Notes: generated from the letters alone by a model not told the origin. Counted from the first letter of the stretch, positions 33,445 through 42,302 are shown. The stretch is 52,609 bases of DNA from Methylocystaceae bacterium (GCA_013373265.1 JABXIC010000023.1:1-52609); one strand, 5' to 3'. Numbers and translations: made by a program.

Positions 33445-34050
33445 ATGACGATCCCGGCTTTTGGCCCGCAAAGCCGTTTGACGGTTGGGTTGCTGGGTGG
33501 GTCGTTTAATCCCGCCCATGAGGGGCATGTTTATATTTCCAAACAAGCCTTGCAGCGATTGGGGCTGGATCAGGTCTGGTGGTTGGTGTCACCGCAAAAC
33601 CCGTTGAAGCCCAAAAAAGGCATGGCGCCTTTGCCAAAACGGGTGATGGAGGCACAAAAAATAGTGCATCATCCTAAAATACATATAACAACACTTGAAA
33701 GTCGCCTTGGCACCCGCTATACCGCCGACACGCTGAAAGCATTGAGTGTGCGCTATCCCAATATCCGTTTTGTCTGGATTATGGGGGCGGACAATCTGGC
33801 GGGGTTCCATCGCTGGAAAGAGTGGCAGTTCATTTTTAAAATGTACAGGATTGCCATTTTTCACCGTCCAACCTATGCTTTACAGGCGTTGTCGTCGATT
33901 TCTGCACAGCGTTTTAAAAGGGCGCGCCTTTGCACCAGCAAGGCGCCTGTATTAAAGCGCATCTCACCAGCGGCATGGGTTTTCTTGCCGATTCGGGGGA
34001 AAGCGATATCGGCAACACAGATTCGCAATCGTCTTTTGAAAAAGGAATGA
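33445..34050 (+). CDS. nadD: Nicotinate-nucleotide adenylyltransferase
   Basis: NadD adenylates nicotinic acid mononucleotide in NAD synthesis. The 201-residue protein has LLGGSFNPAHEGHVYIS (the GxFxPxHxGH nucleotidyltransferase motif), SPQNPLKP, WIMGADNLAGFHRWKEW and a C-terminal ISATQIRNRL (the ISSTxIR motif). The ATG at 33445 follows AGAGG; an in-frame TTG 18 bases upstream is less likely. It begins the nadD-rsfS-rlmH run, a common order. Confidence 0.95.
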   Translation: MTIPAFGPQSRLTVGLLGGSFNPAHEGHVYISKQALQRLGLDQVWWLVSPQNPLKPKKGMAPLPKRVMEAQKIVHHPKIHITTLESRLGTRYTADTLKALSVRYPNIRFVWIMGADNLAGFHRWKEWQFIFKMYRIAIFHRPTYALQALSSISAQRFKRARLCTSKAPVLKRISPAAWVFLPIRGKAISATQIRNRLLKKE

Positions 34051-34078
34051 GACCATAACGCGCACGAAAAACAGCCAA

Positions 34079-34438
34079 ATGACATCCAAGGAAATTTTGG
34101 ATTTGGCAGTCACTTCTCTCGACGATGATAAAGCCAGAGATATTGTCACCATCGATTTAGCAGGCAAATCCAGCCTTGCCGATCATTTGATCATTGCTTC
34201 AGGCACCTCGCAACGTCAAGTCGTCGCCATGGCCGACCATTTGATGGAAAAGCTCAAGGCCAAAGGTCTGATGGGACTTCATGCGGAAGGCAAAGATCAA
34301 GGCGATTGGATTGTCTTGGATGCTTTTGACGTCATTGTTCATTTGTTCCGTCCGGAAGTTCGCGAATTCTACAAACTTGAAAAAATGTGGGATGTGGAAA
34401 CGCCAACCAGCATGCAATCGAGTGAACATATCGGCTAA
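34079..34438 (+). CDS. rsfS: Ribosomal silencing factor RsfS
   Basis: RsfS binds ribosomal protein uL14 and blocks subunit joining when nutrients are short. The 119-residue protein shows the family features AGKSSLADHLIIASGTSQRQV, GLHAEGKDQGDWIVLDAFDVIVHLF and a C-terminal YKLEKMW. The ribosome site before its ATG is weak. Its stop codon overlaps the rlmH start by one base (TAATG). Confidence 0.95.
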   Translation: MTSKEILDLAVTSLDDDKARDIVTIDLAGKSSLADHLIIASGTSQRQVVAMADHLMEKLKAKGLMGLHAEGKDQGDWIVLDAFDVIVHLFRPEVREFYKLEKMWDVETPTSMQSSEHIG

Positions 34439-34896
34439 TGAGCTTCCATATCCTTGCGATTGGTAAATGGAAAAAGGGTCCCGAACAGGATTTGTTTGCG
34501 ACCTATTGCGCCCGAATGCGCCCTGCACCCGTTCTTAAAGAACTGGATGTGCGCAAAAAATTGGCGGGCGTGGAACTTAAACAAGCCGAAGCCGACCTTT
34601 TATTAGAAGCGGTGCCGAAGGGGGCCGTGATTGTTGCACTGGATGAACGTGGCAAGACCATGGGCAGTCGTGAATTTGCGGGTAAAATTCAAAATTGGCA
34701 GGATCAGGGGCGTGCAGAGATCGCTTTTATCATCGGCGGAGCAGACGGGCTGGATGAGGCGGTGCGACAGCGCGCTGATTTGTTGATCAGTTTTGGTAAA
34801 ATGACCTGGCCTCATATGCTGGTGCGTCCGATGTTGGCTGAACAATTGTTTCGGGCAACGGCAATTTTAAGCGGTCATCCTTATCATCGTGATTAG
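34438..34896 (+). CDS. rlmH: 23S rRNA (pseudouridine-1915 N3)-methyltransferase
   Basis: RlmH methylates pseudouridine 1915 in helix 69 of 23S rRNA. This SPOUT enzyme has 152 residues, the usual size, with VALDERGKTMGSREFA, FIIGGADGLDEAVRQRAD, SFGKMTWPHMLVRPMLAEQL and the ending HPYHRD. It is coupled to rsfS by a one-base start/stop overlap. Confidence 0.97.
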   Translation: MSFHILAIGKWKKGPEQDLFATYCARMRPAPVLKELDVRKKLAGVELKQAEADLLLEAVPKGAVIVALDERGKTMGSREFAGKIQNWQDQGRAEIAFIIGGADGLDEAVRQRADLLISFGKMTWPHMLVRPMLAEQLFRATAILSGHPYHRD

Positions 34897-35102
34897 GTCG
34901 TAAATTCATAATAAACCAAAGCAAGCTTAATTTATGGGCTTGCGGTCAAAAATCCATTCAATCAGGGCGATTTTATAAAAGATTTTTTCCTGAATCTGCG
35001 TTATATCACAAGAAAGAGATTTGCGGTTTTGACGAAACAGGTCATAATCCCATATAAATACTGAGAAACATATTATACCAGACAAGGGGCGAAGCGATAA
35101 AA

Positions 35103-35837
35103 ATGCAGGATTCAGTCAGCTCATATGCGTCGGAAACGTCTAACCAGCAGGTTGCACATTTCCAGCAAGAACTCTTCGGACAATGCCGCAGTACGTTTGA
35201 AGCCTTTCAAGGCTTGGGTGATGTTGCCGAGGATATGAGAATTTTGTCTTTGAATGCGGAATTGGCGGCAGGACGTGCAGGCACCTATGGTGTTTCTATT
35301 CGTGCCTTGACCCAGTATACGCGTGAATTGGTCAACCGTCTTGAGCAGATCAATTTGGAAATGCGCAAAGTCGATGCTTTTAAAGATGATGAAAGTGAAG
35401 AAGGGGCCACTGCTGCACCGACAGTAGAAGCCGTTGAATATGCGGAAGAAGAAGCGTATTCGGAAGAAAATGCTGCTGAAGGTCAGGAAGACGATGCTCA
35501 GGAAGAAGAAAATGCTGAAGCGTCTTATGAAGAAGAAACGGGCATTGCCGCGTTGATCCACAAATTTGAAGAAGAAAACGGCGGCGTCAAATATCTGAAC
35601 GAACAGGCCAAACGTATTGCTGAAGTGGTGTCTCAATCCAATTCAATTGCAACCAATATGGCGATTGAAGCGGCAACAGCCGGTCAATATGAAGACACCT
35701 TTACCAATGTGGCAAATGATATGCGTGGTTTTGTAAACACGTTGAAAAACATGGTGACACGCGCGCAAGATTCGATTGAAAAAGCGTTTCGCGCTGAAAA
35801 AAGCCTCAAAGAAATTGATACTGCTGCGCGTCAGTAA
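35103..35837 (+). CDS. Soluble protein with two chemoreceptor-tip-like hairpins separated by an acidic linker
   Basis: This 244-residue protein has no signal peptide, membrane segment or ligand domain. Residues about 43-84 (ILSLNAELAAGRAGTYGVS, TQYTRELVNRL) resemble the methyl-accepting chemotaxis protein signalling tip (LLALNAAIEAARAGE... pattern). Residues about 180-222 (SIATNMAIEAATAGQYEDTF, ANDMRGFVNTLKN) resemble it again, so the tip motif is duplicated. Between them, residues about 96-148 are dominated by Glu and Asp. It could bind CheW/CheA or compete with receptors, but key tip residues differ and this is inference. It stands alone between rlmH and gpmI, with no che genes adjacent. 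Confidence 0.7.
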   Translation: MQDSVSSYASETSNQQVAHFQQELFGQCRSTFEAFQGLGDVAEDMRILSLNAELAAGRAGTYGVSIRALTQYTRELVNRLEQINLEMRKVDAFKDDESEEGATAAPTVEAVEYAEEEAYSEENAAEGQEDDAQEEENAEASYEEETGIAALIHKFEEENGGVKYLNEQAKRIAEVVSQSNSIATNMAIEAATAGQYEDTFTNVANDMRGFVNTLKNMVTRAQDSIEKAFRAEKSLKEIDTAARQ

Positions 35838-35863
35838 GCTTTCATTTCTGGAAAATATATTTT

Positions 35864-35920
35864 GTGGGTCGCCTTCGCCATTTTTAAACCGTATCTTGGT
35901 TTTTTAATGGGGCGACCCAC
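35864..35920. promoter_or_regulatory. Long hairpin in the gpmI upstream region
   Basis: GTGGGTCGCC (35864-35873) pairs perfectly with GGCGACCCAC (35911-35920), and the inner arms CCATT (35878-35882) and AATGG (35906-35910) extend the stem past a 4-base bulge. It starts 27 bases after the preceding stop codon and ends 43 bases before the gpmI ATG. No T tract follows, so it may be a leader hairpin, an mRNA-stabilising element or a small repeat. Confidence 0.5.
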
Positions 35921-35963
35921 ATAATTATTGAGCCGCAATTTTTAAATATACCGAAGACAGACC

Positions 35964-37526
35964 ATGACACAGATGAAGCCTCCCCGCCCGACCGTTCTTT
36001 GTATCCTAGATGGTTGGGGCCAACGCCAAGAAATAACAGATAACGCCATTGCGCTGGCTGAGACACCGACGTGGGATCGTTTGATGCGTGATTATCCGAC
36101 CACGGCGTTAGATGCTTCTGCTGATAAAGTCGGCCTGCCTGCGGGTCAGATGGGAAATTCAGAAGTCGGGCATATGAATCTGGGTGCCGGGCGTGTGGTC
36201 ATGCAGAATCTGCCGCGCATTGATAAAGCTGTGGCTGAAAACAGCCTTGGCGATACCCAAGCATTGAAAGATATGATTGCGGCCCTGAAAAAAAGTGGGG
36301 GGGCGTGTCATATGCTGGGGTTGTTGTCGCCGGGTGGGGTGCATTCTTCCCAAGATCATATGGTTGCTCTAGCCAAGACCATCAGCGCACATGATATTGA
36401 TGTCCATGTCCATGCTTTTATGGATGGGCGTGATACACCGCCAAGCAGCGCCAAAGACTATATGGCGCGTTTTGAAAGTGATCTGGCTGATTGTGCGCGG
36501 GTTAAAGTTTCAACCCTTTGCGGACGTTTTTATGCCATGGACCGCGATGAACGCTGGGACCGTGTCAGCAAAGCGTATGACGTGATGACCAAAGGGGATG
36601 GCCTGACTGCCGATAGCGCTATGGACGCCATCACCCAATCCTATGACAAAGGTGAAACAGACGAATTTATTGTGCCAACTGCGATTGCGGGCTTTGCGGG
36701 CATGCAGGATGGCGATGCGGTTTTAATGGCAAATTTCCGCGCTGATCGGGCACGTGAAATTTTGTCTGCGTTGTGTGATCCTGCCTTTGACGGGTTTAAG
36801 CGCAGCAAAATCGTAAAATTTGCGGCCCAAACCGGCATGGTGGAATATTCCAGCCACCACAATACATTCATGAGCGCCTTGTTCCCGGCTGAAAAGCTGA
36901 CAAATATTTTGGGCCAAGTGGTGTCTGATTGTGGTTTAAAACAGCTTCGCATTGCTGAAACTGAAAAATACGCCCATGTGACGTTCTTCCTCAATGGCGG
37001 GGAAGAACAGGTTTTCCCCGGTGAGGATCGTATTCTGGTGCCGTCTCCTAAAGTGGCGACCTATGACCTACAGCCAGAAATGTCTGCACCGGAACTGACC
37101 GATAAATTGGTCAATGCCATTGAAAGTGAAGCTTACGATCTGATCGTGGTGAATTATGCCAATGGCGATATGGTCGGTCATACGGGTATTTTAGAGGCCG
37201 CAATAAAAGCTGCACAAACGGTAGATAGCTGTCTGGCCCGTCTGGAAAAAGCGATTATAAAAACAGGGGGCGTCATGTTGGTGACGGCGGATCATGGCAA
37301 TGCTGAAATGATGAAAGATGTCAGCACCGGCCAAGCGCACACTGCCCACACGCTTAATCCGGTCCCTGTTATTTTGGTTAATGCCCCGACGGGGGTTAAA
37401 ACATTGGGGACGGGGTGTCTTGCCGATGTGGCACCGACCCTATTGCAGTTAATGGGATTGGCCCAACCCGATGAAATGAGTGGTCAGTCATTGATCAAGG
37501 ATGCGGGACTTCGTGCAGCTGAATAA
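35964..37526 (+). CDS. gpmI: 2,3-bisphosphoglycerate-independent phosphoglycerate mutase
   Basis: GpmI interconverts 3- and 2-phosphoglycerate in glycolysis and gluconeogenesis, using two metal ions. The 520-residue alkaline-phosphatase-superfamily enzyme has CILDGWGQR at the start, the catalytic serine in MGNSEVGHMNLGAGR, HAFMDGRDTPP, NFRADRAREI and the C-terminal metal sites in NYANGDMVGHTG and VTADHGNAEMM. It is the first gene of gpmI-envC-ctpA-yibQ-rppH; its end overlaps the next start by 26 bases. Confidence 0.97.
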   Translation: MTQMKPPRPTVLCILDGWGQRQEITDNAIALAETPTWDRLMRDYPTTALDASADKVGLPAGQMGNSEVGHMNLGAGRVVMQNLPRIDKAVAENSLGDTQALKDMIAALKKSGGACHMLGLLSPGGVHSSQDHMVALAKTISAHDIDVHVHAFMDGRDTPPSSAKDYMARFESDLADCARVKVSTLCGRFYAMDRDERWDRVSKAYDVMTKGDGLTADSAMDAITQSYDKGETDEFIVPTAIAGFAGMQDGDAVLMANFRADRAREILSALCDPAFDGFKRSKIVKFAAQTGMVEYSSHHNTFMSALFPAEKLTNILGQVVSDCGLKQLRIAETEKYAHVTFFLNGGEEQVFPGEDRILVPSPKVATYDLQPEMSAPELTDKLVNAIESEAYDLIVVNYANGDMVGHTGILEAAIKAAQTVDSCLARLEKAIIKTGGVMLVTADHGNAEMMKDVSTGQAHTAHTLNPVPVILVNAPTGVKTLGTGCLADVAPTLLQLMGLAQPDEMSGQSLIKDAGLRAAE

Positions 37527-38775
37527 TCTCCATCGGTTTGCAGGTTTTTTACTGGTTGTCCTGATCTGGGGCCAACCCGAGGCGGCTTTGTCTGCTAGTC
37601 AGGAAGATCTGCTGAAAATTCAACGCGAGATTCAAGATAGTAAGAAAAAAAGCACAACGTTGAAGTCTCAGGCCGAAGCGTTAAAAAAAGAAGCTGAGGC
37701 CCTGCGCGCTCAACTTATTGCCTTGTCGCAATCTGTCCAGCAACGTGAAGCCAAGGTGACTCGCCTTGAAATGGCTATTCACGAACTCTCCATAGAAGAA
37801 AATCAAGCGCGTGACCATCTGGAAAAACGTCATGGTCAATCGGTTGAAACCTTAATGGCGTTGGAACGCTTGGCTCTTAACCCGCCTGAAGCCATTATCG
37901 CCATGCCCCAGCCGCCTGCTGATATGGTCAGAAGTGCTATTTTGTTACGCTCAATCGTGCCGCATATTCAAGAACAGGCTCAAACCTTGCGAAAAGAGGT
38001 CGAAAGCTATGCCAAGAAACGTAAATTGCTCGAAGATCGCAAAGAAAGTCTGGCCAATGCCAGTCTGAATTTGGAAGATGAACGTCTTCGCCTTGATAGT
38101 TTAATTGCAGAGAAAAAATCATTAAGCAAACGCTATGTTCGTGATAGCGAAGCCGAAAGCAAGCGTGTGGCCAGTTTAAGTAAAAAAGCCGAATCGCTGC
38201 GCGGTCTTTTAGAAAAATTGGCGATTGATCGCAAAGAACAAGAAAAAAAGGCCAAGGCTGAAGCAAAAGCGAAAGCGCTGGAAAAAGAGAAAAATAAAGT
38301 CAAAGCGCCTGACGAAGAAGATGATGACAGCGAAATTGTTTTGGGTAAACCCCCCAGTGGAAAACCGATTACCCAAGCCAAGGGGCAGTTGTCGCGTCCG
38401 GCTTATGGGCGTATTGTCATGAAATTTGGGGAACGTGAAAAATTAGGCGGAAAACACAAAGGTATTAGTATACAAACACGCAAAGGTGCACAAATTGTTG
38501 CTACATATGATGGGCAAATTGCTTTTGCGGGGCCTTTTAGGGGCTATAAACAACTCTTAATCATTGATCATGGCGATGGATATCATACACTGCTTACCGG
38601 GATGGATCGTTTGGATGTATCTGTGGGACAATGGCTTTTAAGTGGTGAACCGGTCGGAGTTATGTCGTCAAACGGATCAAGTGATGCTAATCTCTATTTC
38701 GAGCTGCGCAAAAATGGCGCACCAATTAATCCGTCGCCTTGGATGAGGCGACAAAACGCAAAGGCGCGAGGATGA
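37501..38775 (+). CDS. envC: EnvC-like murein hydrolase activator with degenerate LytM domain
   Basis: This 424-residue periplasmic protein has a signal sequence (FAGFLLVVLIWGQPEAALSAS), a long coiled coil at about residues 30-265 (KKKSTTLKSQAEALKKEAEA) and a C-terminal LytM/M23 domain. The zinc-ligand pattern is broken: HKGIS replaces HxxGxD and LYFEL replaces the HxH motif. This matches EnvC-type activators that switch on amidases instead of cutting peptidoglycan. The ATG at 37501 overlaps gpmI by 26 bases; a GTG at 37513 would also give a good signal peptide. Its stop overlaps the ctpA start (ATGA). Confidence 0.88.
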   Translation: MRDFVQLNNLHRFAGFLLVVLIWGQPEAALSASQEDLLKIQREIQDSKKKSTTLKSQAEALKKEAEALRAQLIALSQSVQQREAKVTRLEMAIHELSIEENQARDHLEKRHGQSVETLMALERLALNPPEAIIAMPQPPADMVRSAILLRSIVPHIQEQAQTLRKEVESYAKKRKLLEDRKESLANASLNLEDERLRLDSLIAEKKSLSKRYVRDSEAESKRVASLSKKAESLRGLLEKLAIDRKEQEKKAKAEAKAKALEKEKNKVKAPDEEDDDSEIVLGKPPSGKPITQAKGQLSRPAYGRIVMKFGEREKLGGKHKGISIQTRKGAQIVATYDGQIAFAGPFRGYKQLLIIDHGDGYHTLLTGMDRLDVSVGQWLLSGEPVGVMSSNGSSDANLYFELRKNGAPINPSPWMRRQNAKARG

Positions 38776-40088
38776 CCATTCGATTTCACAAAATGATAGC
38801 TTTTTTGGCTGTAATTCTTTTCACGGCTCCGGTATTTGCACAGGACGCTAAAAAAGAAGACCCTGCAAAAACGTATCAGCTTCTTAACCTTTTCAGCGAA
38901 GTGTTTGAAAAAGTACGCAGCGATTATGTGGAAGAAAAAACCGATCAGGAAATTATCGAAGCGGCCATTCAAGGTATGCTCAGCTCTCTTGATCCACACT
39001 CCAGCTTCCTGAATGCAGACCATTTCAAGGATATGCAGGTACAAACCAAAGGCCAGTTTGGCGGTTTGGGCATTCAGGTTTCCATGGACCCGAATGGTTT
39101 TGTTAAAGTGATTTCTCCGATCGATGAAACACCCGCCTTTAAAGCCGGTGTCAAATCAGGCGATCTGATCAGTCATATTGATGGCGAATCGCTTTCTGGA
39201 CTGACGCTGAATCAAGCGGTTGATAAAATGCGTGGGCCGGTGGGTTCTGATATTACCATGACCTTGCACCGTGAAGGGGTGAAACCCTTTGATGTCACCA
39301 TCACCCGTGCGGTTATTAAAGTACCGTCTGTACGCCACCATATGGAGGGTGATATCGGGTATGTGCGTATCACAAGCTTTACGGAACAAACGGAATCGGG
39401 TTTAAAAAAGGCTGTTGATGAATTCAATAAAACCAAAGGGGATCGCTTGAAAGGTATTGTGCTTGATTTGCGTAATAATCCGGGCGGTTTGCTGGATCAG
39501 GCCATTGCTGTTTCTGATGCTTTCTTAAGTCGTGGTGAGATCGTATCGACACGTTCACGCCATATTGAAGATATTCAACGTTATAATTCACGTCCGGGCG
39601 ATATTGCTGATGGTCTGCCTATTGTGGTTCTGATCAACGGCGGGTCGGCTTCTGCTTCTGAAATTGTTGCTGGTGCGTTGCAAGATCATGCCCGTGCATT
39701 GATTTTGGGGACACGTTCTTTCGGTAAAGGTTCGGTTCAAACCATCATGCCTTTGGGTGTTAATGGCGCCATGCGTTTGACAACAGCGCGTTATTACACA
39801 CCGTCTGGTCGTTCCATCCAGGGCTTGGGCATTGAACCGGATATCAAGGTTGAAGTGGCCAAGATCGAGAAACTCGGCAGTGGGTTTGGTACCCGTGAAG
39901 CAGATTTGCGTGGTTCACTTAAAAATACCGATGAAAACGCAGATGTGCGTCAGAAAAAAGTCGAAGAAGAACTCAATGCATCCGATGACGAAGACAAACA
40001 GCCCGAAGATTATCAACTGAGTCGTGCGCTGGATTTGATTGAAGGTATTTCGCTTTATTCAGAAATGCCTAGAAATACGGATGAGTAA
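38772..40088 (+). CDS. ctpA: C-terminal processing peptidase, S41 family
   Basis: This periplasmic protease of 438 residues has a signal peptide (MIAFLAVILFTAPVFA), a PDZ domain from about residue 95 (GLGIQVSMDPNGFVKVISP), and the S41 core with GIVLDLRNNPGGLLDQA, the catalytic serine in NGGSASASEIVAGAL near residue 294 and the lysine in RSFGKGSVQT near 319. The ATG at 38772 follows AAGGCG and overlaps the envC stop; the in-frame TTG at 38739 lies inside envC. CtpA-type proteases trim envelope proteins and peptidoglycan hydrolases, fitting the EnvC neighbour. Confidence 0.95.
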   Translation: MTIRFHKMIAFLAVILFTAPVFAQDAKKEDPAKTYQLLNLFSEVFEKVRSDYVEEKTDQEIIEAAIQGMLSSLDPHSSFLNADHFKDMQVQTKGQFGGLGIQVSMDPNGFVKVISPIDETPAFKAGVKSGDLISHIDGESLSGLTLNQAVDKMRGPVGSDITMTLHREGVKPFDVTITRAVIKVPSVRHHMEGDIGYVRITSFTEQTESGLKKAVDEFNKTKGDRLKGIVLDLRNNPGGLLDQAIAVSDAFLSRGEIVSTRSRHIEDIQRYNSRPGDIADGLPIVVLINGGSASASEIVAGALQDHARALILGTRSFGKGSVQTIMPLGVNGAMRLTTARYYTPSGRSIQGLGIEPDIKVEVAKIEKLGSGFGTREADLRGSLKNTDENADVRQKKVEEELNASDDEDKQPEDYQLSRALDLIEGISLYSEMPRNTDE

Positions 40089-40104
40089 TCGAAGGTAAAA
40101 TACG

Positions 40105-41541
40105 ATGGCCGACGACGAAGACGATTTTGATTTGGATGAAGATGACGCACCGACGGGTGAAAGTGGCGTGCCTGCGCCCACTGATTTCGACGATGATGAC
40201 TTTGATTTCGATGATGATGATCCTTTTGATAAAGAAGGCGGTGGTTCCAAATTTGGTGCCATGCTGGCTGAAAAGAAAAAGATCATTCTGATCGCCTTAG
40301 GGGTGCTACTTATTTTAGGCAGCGCCGGGGGCGGCGCTTATTGGTTCTTCGCCGGGGATACTGAAGAAGCTGATGCCCCGCAAAGCATGAGTGTAAGCGG
40401 GGCTGTTGGCTTGGCTTTACAAGGACAAGCCACAACAGGTTTAACACCACAAGCAAACACCAGTGGCGCGAAATTAACCGCTGGCAATGCACAGAAACTG
40501 ACGGCAGGCACGCCAGTGACAGGGGGCGGAAAACTGGCTGCTGCAAATGCTTCTACACAAGGCAAGCTGACAGCCAGTACTGCGGCCACGGTTGCCGGTG
40601 CGGTGACCGGGGGGATGGGTGGATATGACCCGGACAATAAAGAAGCGCCACTTTCAACTGCAGCCGTTGGTGAAGTGGGTGTTAATATCCCTGTTGTTTT
40701 ACCTCAGGTCGTTGCAAGTTTGGGGCAACCGTTGGCCCCACAACCCTTGGCCCCGCCAGATGATCAAAGTCTCTTTGAAGTGACCAAAACGGGGTTGATG
40801 CCGACCATTTCACCGGAAGGTAAAGAACCATGGAAAACTTACGCGCGCCCTTTTTCGGGTGATCCTGCCAAGCCTATGATTGGTTTGATTGTCACAGGTT
40901 TGGGCCAAAGTGCAAATTTAACACAGGCAGCCATTGACCATTTACCTGCCGATGTCACGCTTTCTTTCAGCGCCTATGGGTTTGGCATTAAAGAATGGGC
41001 GCAAAAAGCCCGAGCCATGGGCCATGAAGTGTTGCTGGAACTGCCTTTGGAAAGCGACACCTTTCCGGTTGATGATCCGGGGCCGATGGCGTTGATGACA
41101 TCAAAAACAACGTCTGAAAATTTGACATTGATGGGTCTGTTGATGACACAGGCACAGGGGTATGTCGGGTTTCTGGGGCAATATGGCACGAAGTTTTTAA
41201 AAAATGAAAAAGCCATGAAGCCGGTATTAAGTGAACTTAAAACGCGTGGACTTTTTTTTGTTGATCCGCGCACAGTTGACGGTAGTGTCACTTTGGAAAT
41301 GGCGGATCAAATGCAATTGCCGCGCGCGATTGTTGATCACACACTCAATACCAATGCCAGCGTGCAAAAGGTGCGTGCTCAGTTAGATACATTGGCCACG
41401 TTGGCAGGTAATCAGGGTTTAACAGTTGCTTTGGTTTCGGCGACACCCAGCAGTATTAAAAGCATCAAAGAATGGGCGGCGTCTTTGAAAAATGCACAAT
41501 TGACGCCGATCACAAGTCTGGCGGGTCGCCAAGGGTCTTAA
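40105..41541 (+). CDS. Divergent polysaccharide deacetylase (YibQ/DUF610) with acidic N-terminus and membrane anchor
   Basis: The 478-residue protein opens with an Asp-rich cytoplasmic tail (residues 1-46, including FDDDDFDFDDDD), a transmembrane helix at about 60-80 (IILIALGVLLILGSAGGGAY), and a low-complexity linker with repeated KLTAG/KLAA/KLTAS units at about 122-155. A divergent polysaccharide deacetylase domain follows from about residue 250 (MIGLIVTGLGQSANLTQAAI, LLELPLESDTFPVDDPGP, GLFFVDPRTV). The YibQ family is found beside envC in many proteobacteria, as here. The enzyme activity of the family is unproven. Confidence 0.88.
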   Translation: MADDEDDFDLDEDDAPTGESGVPAPTDFDDDDFDFDDDDPFDKEGGGSKFGAMLAEKKKIILIALGVLLILGSAGGGAYWFFAGDTEEADAPQSMSVSGAVGLALQGQATTGLTPQANTSGAKLTAGNAQKLTAGTPVTGGGKLAAANASTQGKLTASTAATVAGAVTGGMGGYDPDNKEAPLSTAAVGEVGVNIPVVLPQVVASLGQPLAPQPLAPPDDQSLFEVTKTGLMPTISPEGKEPWKTYARPFSGDPAKPMIGLIVTGLGQSANLTQAAIDHLPADVTLSFSAYGFGIKEWAQKARAMGHEVLLELPLESDTFPVDDPGPMALMTSKTTSENLTLMGLLMTQAQGYVGFLGQYGTKFLKNEKAMKPVLSELKTRGLFFVDPRTVDGSVTLEMADQMQLPRAIVDHTLNTNASVQKVRAQLDTLATLAGNQGLTVALVSATPSSIKSIKEWAASLKNAQLTPITSLAGRQGS

Positions 41542-41544
41542 GTG

Positions 41545-42042
41545 ATGGGAAAAAAGAAACACAAAAAAGCGTTGCCTTATCGGCCATGTGCCGGGATTTG
41601 TTTGTTTAATGAAGCTGGCAAAGTCTTTGTTGCTGAGCGCATCGATACACCGGGGGCGTGGCAAATGCCCCAAGGCGGTATTAATAAAGGTGAAGACCCG
41701 CTGGATGCGGCAATGCGCGAACTGAAAGAAGAGATCGGCACCAATAACGCAAACTTTCTGACACGTACAGCAGATTGGCTGATGTACGATTTGCCGGATG
41801 AGTTGATTGGCAAAGTCTGGAACGGCAAATATCGCGGTCAAAAGCAAATCTGGTTTGCTTTTCAGTATTTAGGGCAAGACAGCGATATTAACCTTGAAAC
41901 CGATCATCCTGAATTTGGTCGCTGGCAGTGGGTTGAATTGGAAGAAACCGTTGATTTGATCGTTGATTTCAAACGCGACCTTTATATCGAGATTGTTAAC
42001 CAATTCAGAACACTACTGGCCCCTAAAGGCGGATCAGTTTAA
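41545..42042 (+). CDS. rppH: RNA pyrophosphohydrolase (Nudix)
   Basis: RppH removes pyrophosphate from mRNA 5' ends and starts their decay. The 165-residue protein has YRPCAGICLFN at the start, the Nudix box GGINKGEDPLDAAMRELKEE followed by IG, WLMYDLPDEL and a C-terminal WQWVELEETVDLIVDFKRD, matching RppH rather than generic Nudix enzymes. The start is the ATG at 41545, with a GTG one codon upstream. It closes the gpmI-rppH run and overlaps a small convergent gene by 9 bases. Confidence 0.95.
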   Translation: MGKKKHKKALPYRPCAGICLFNEAGKVFVAERIDTPGAWQMPQGGINKGEDPLDAAMRELKEEIGTNNANFLTRTADWLMYDLPDELIGKVWNGKYRGQKQIWFAFQYLGQDSDINLETDHPEFGRWQWVELEETVDLIVDFKRDLYIEIVNQFRTLLAPKGGSV

Positions 42043-42237
42043 TTGTTCAGACGAGGGTAAATCATCTTCTGCAGGGACCCCAAGGGGGTCAACTTCCACC
42101 CGGTTTGCTATAAGATCACAGGCGTCGGCATTGGTGGCCATTTGCTCTTTAAGCTCGGGGTTTTGTTCACCGACAGCCCGAAAAAAATTAGATGCAGCAC
42201 GCAATAACTTTGCGGCCAATTCTGCATTATTCGCCAT
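42034..42237 (-). CDS. Small conserved-looking hypothetical protein
   Basis: I do not recognise this 67-residue protein. It begins MANNAELAAKLLRAASNFFR, is mostly helical and acidic at its C-terminus (DPLGVPAEDDLPSSEQLN), and has no membrane segment or signal. AAGGA at good spacing before the ATG, and the tight 9-base convergent overlap with rppH, support it as a real gene. An intergenic gap of 65 bases separates it from the divergent nnrU-like gene. Confidence 0.65.
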   Translation of the reverse strand: MANNAELAAKLLRAASNFFRAVGEQNPELKEQMATNADACDLIANRVEVDPLGVPAEDDLPSSEQLN

Positions 42238-42302
42238 TGTAAGTCCTTTGGTTTATAAGCTATCCCCAACAGTAACGGCCCAACGTCCAGATTGCAAAGA
42301 TA

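Noticed and set aside
35121-35636. 171-codon minus-strand frame, Phe-rich, opposite the receptor-tip-like protein
   Set aside because: The Phe-rich sequence is the complement of the Glu-coding acidic linker, so it is a shadow.
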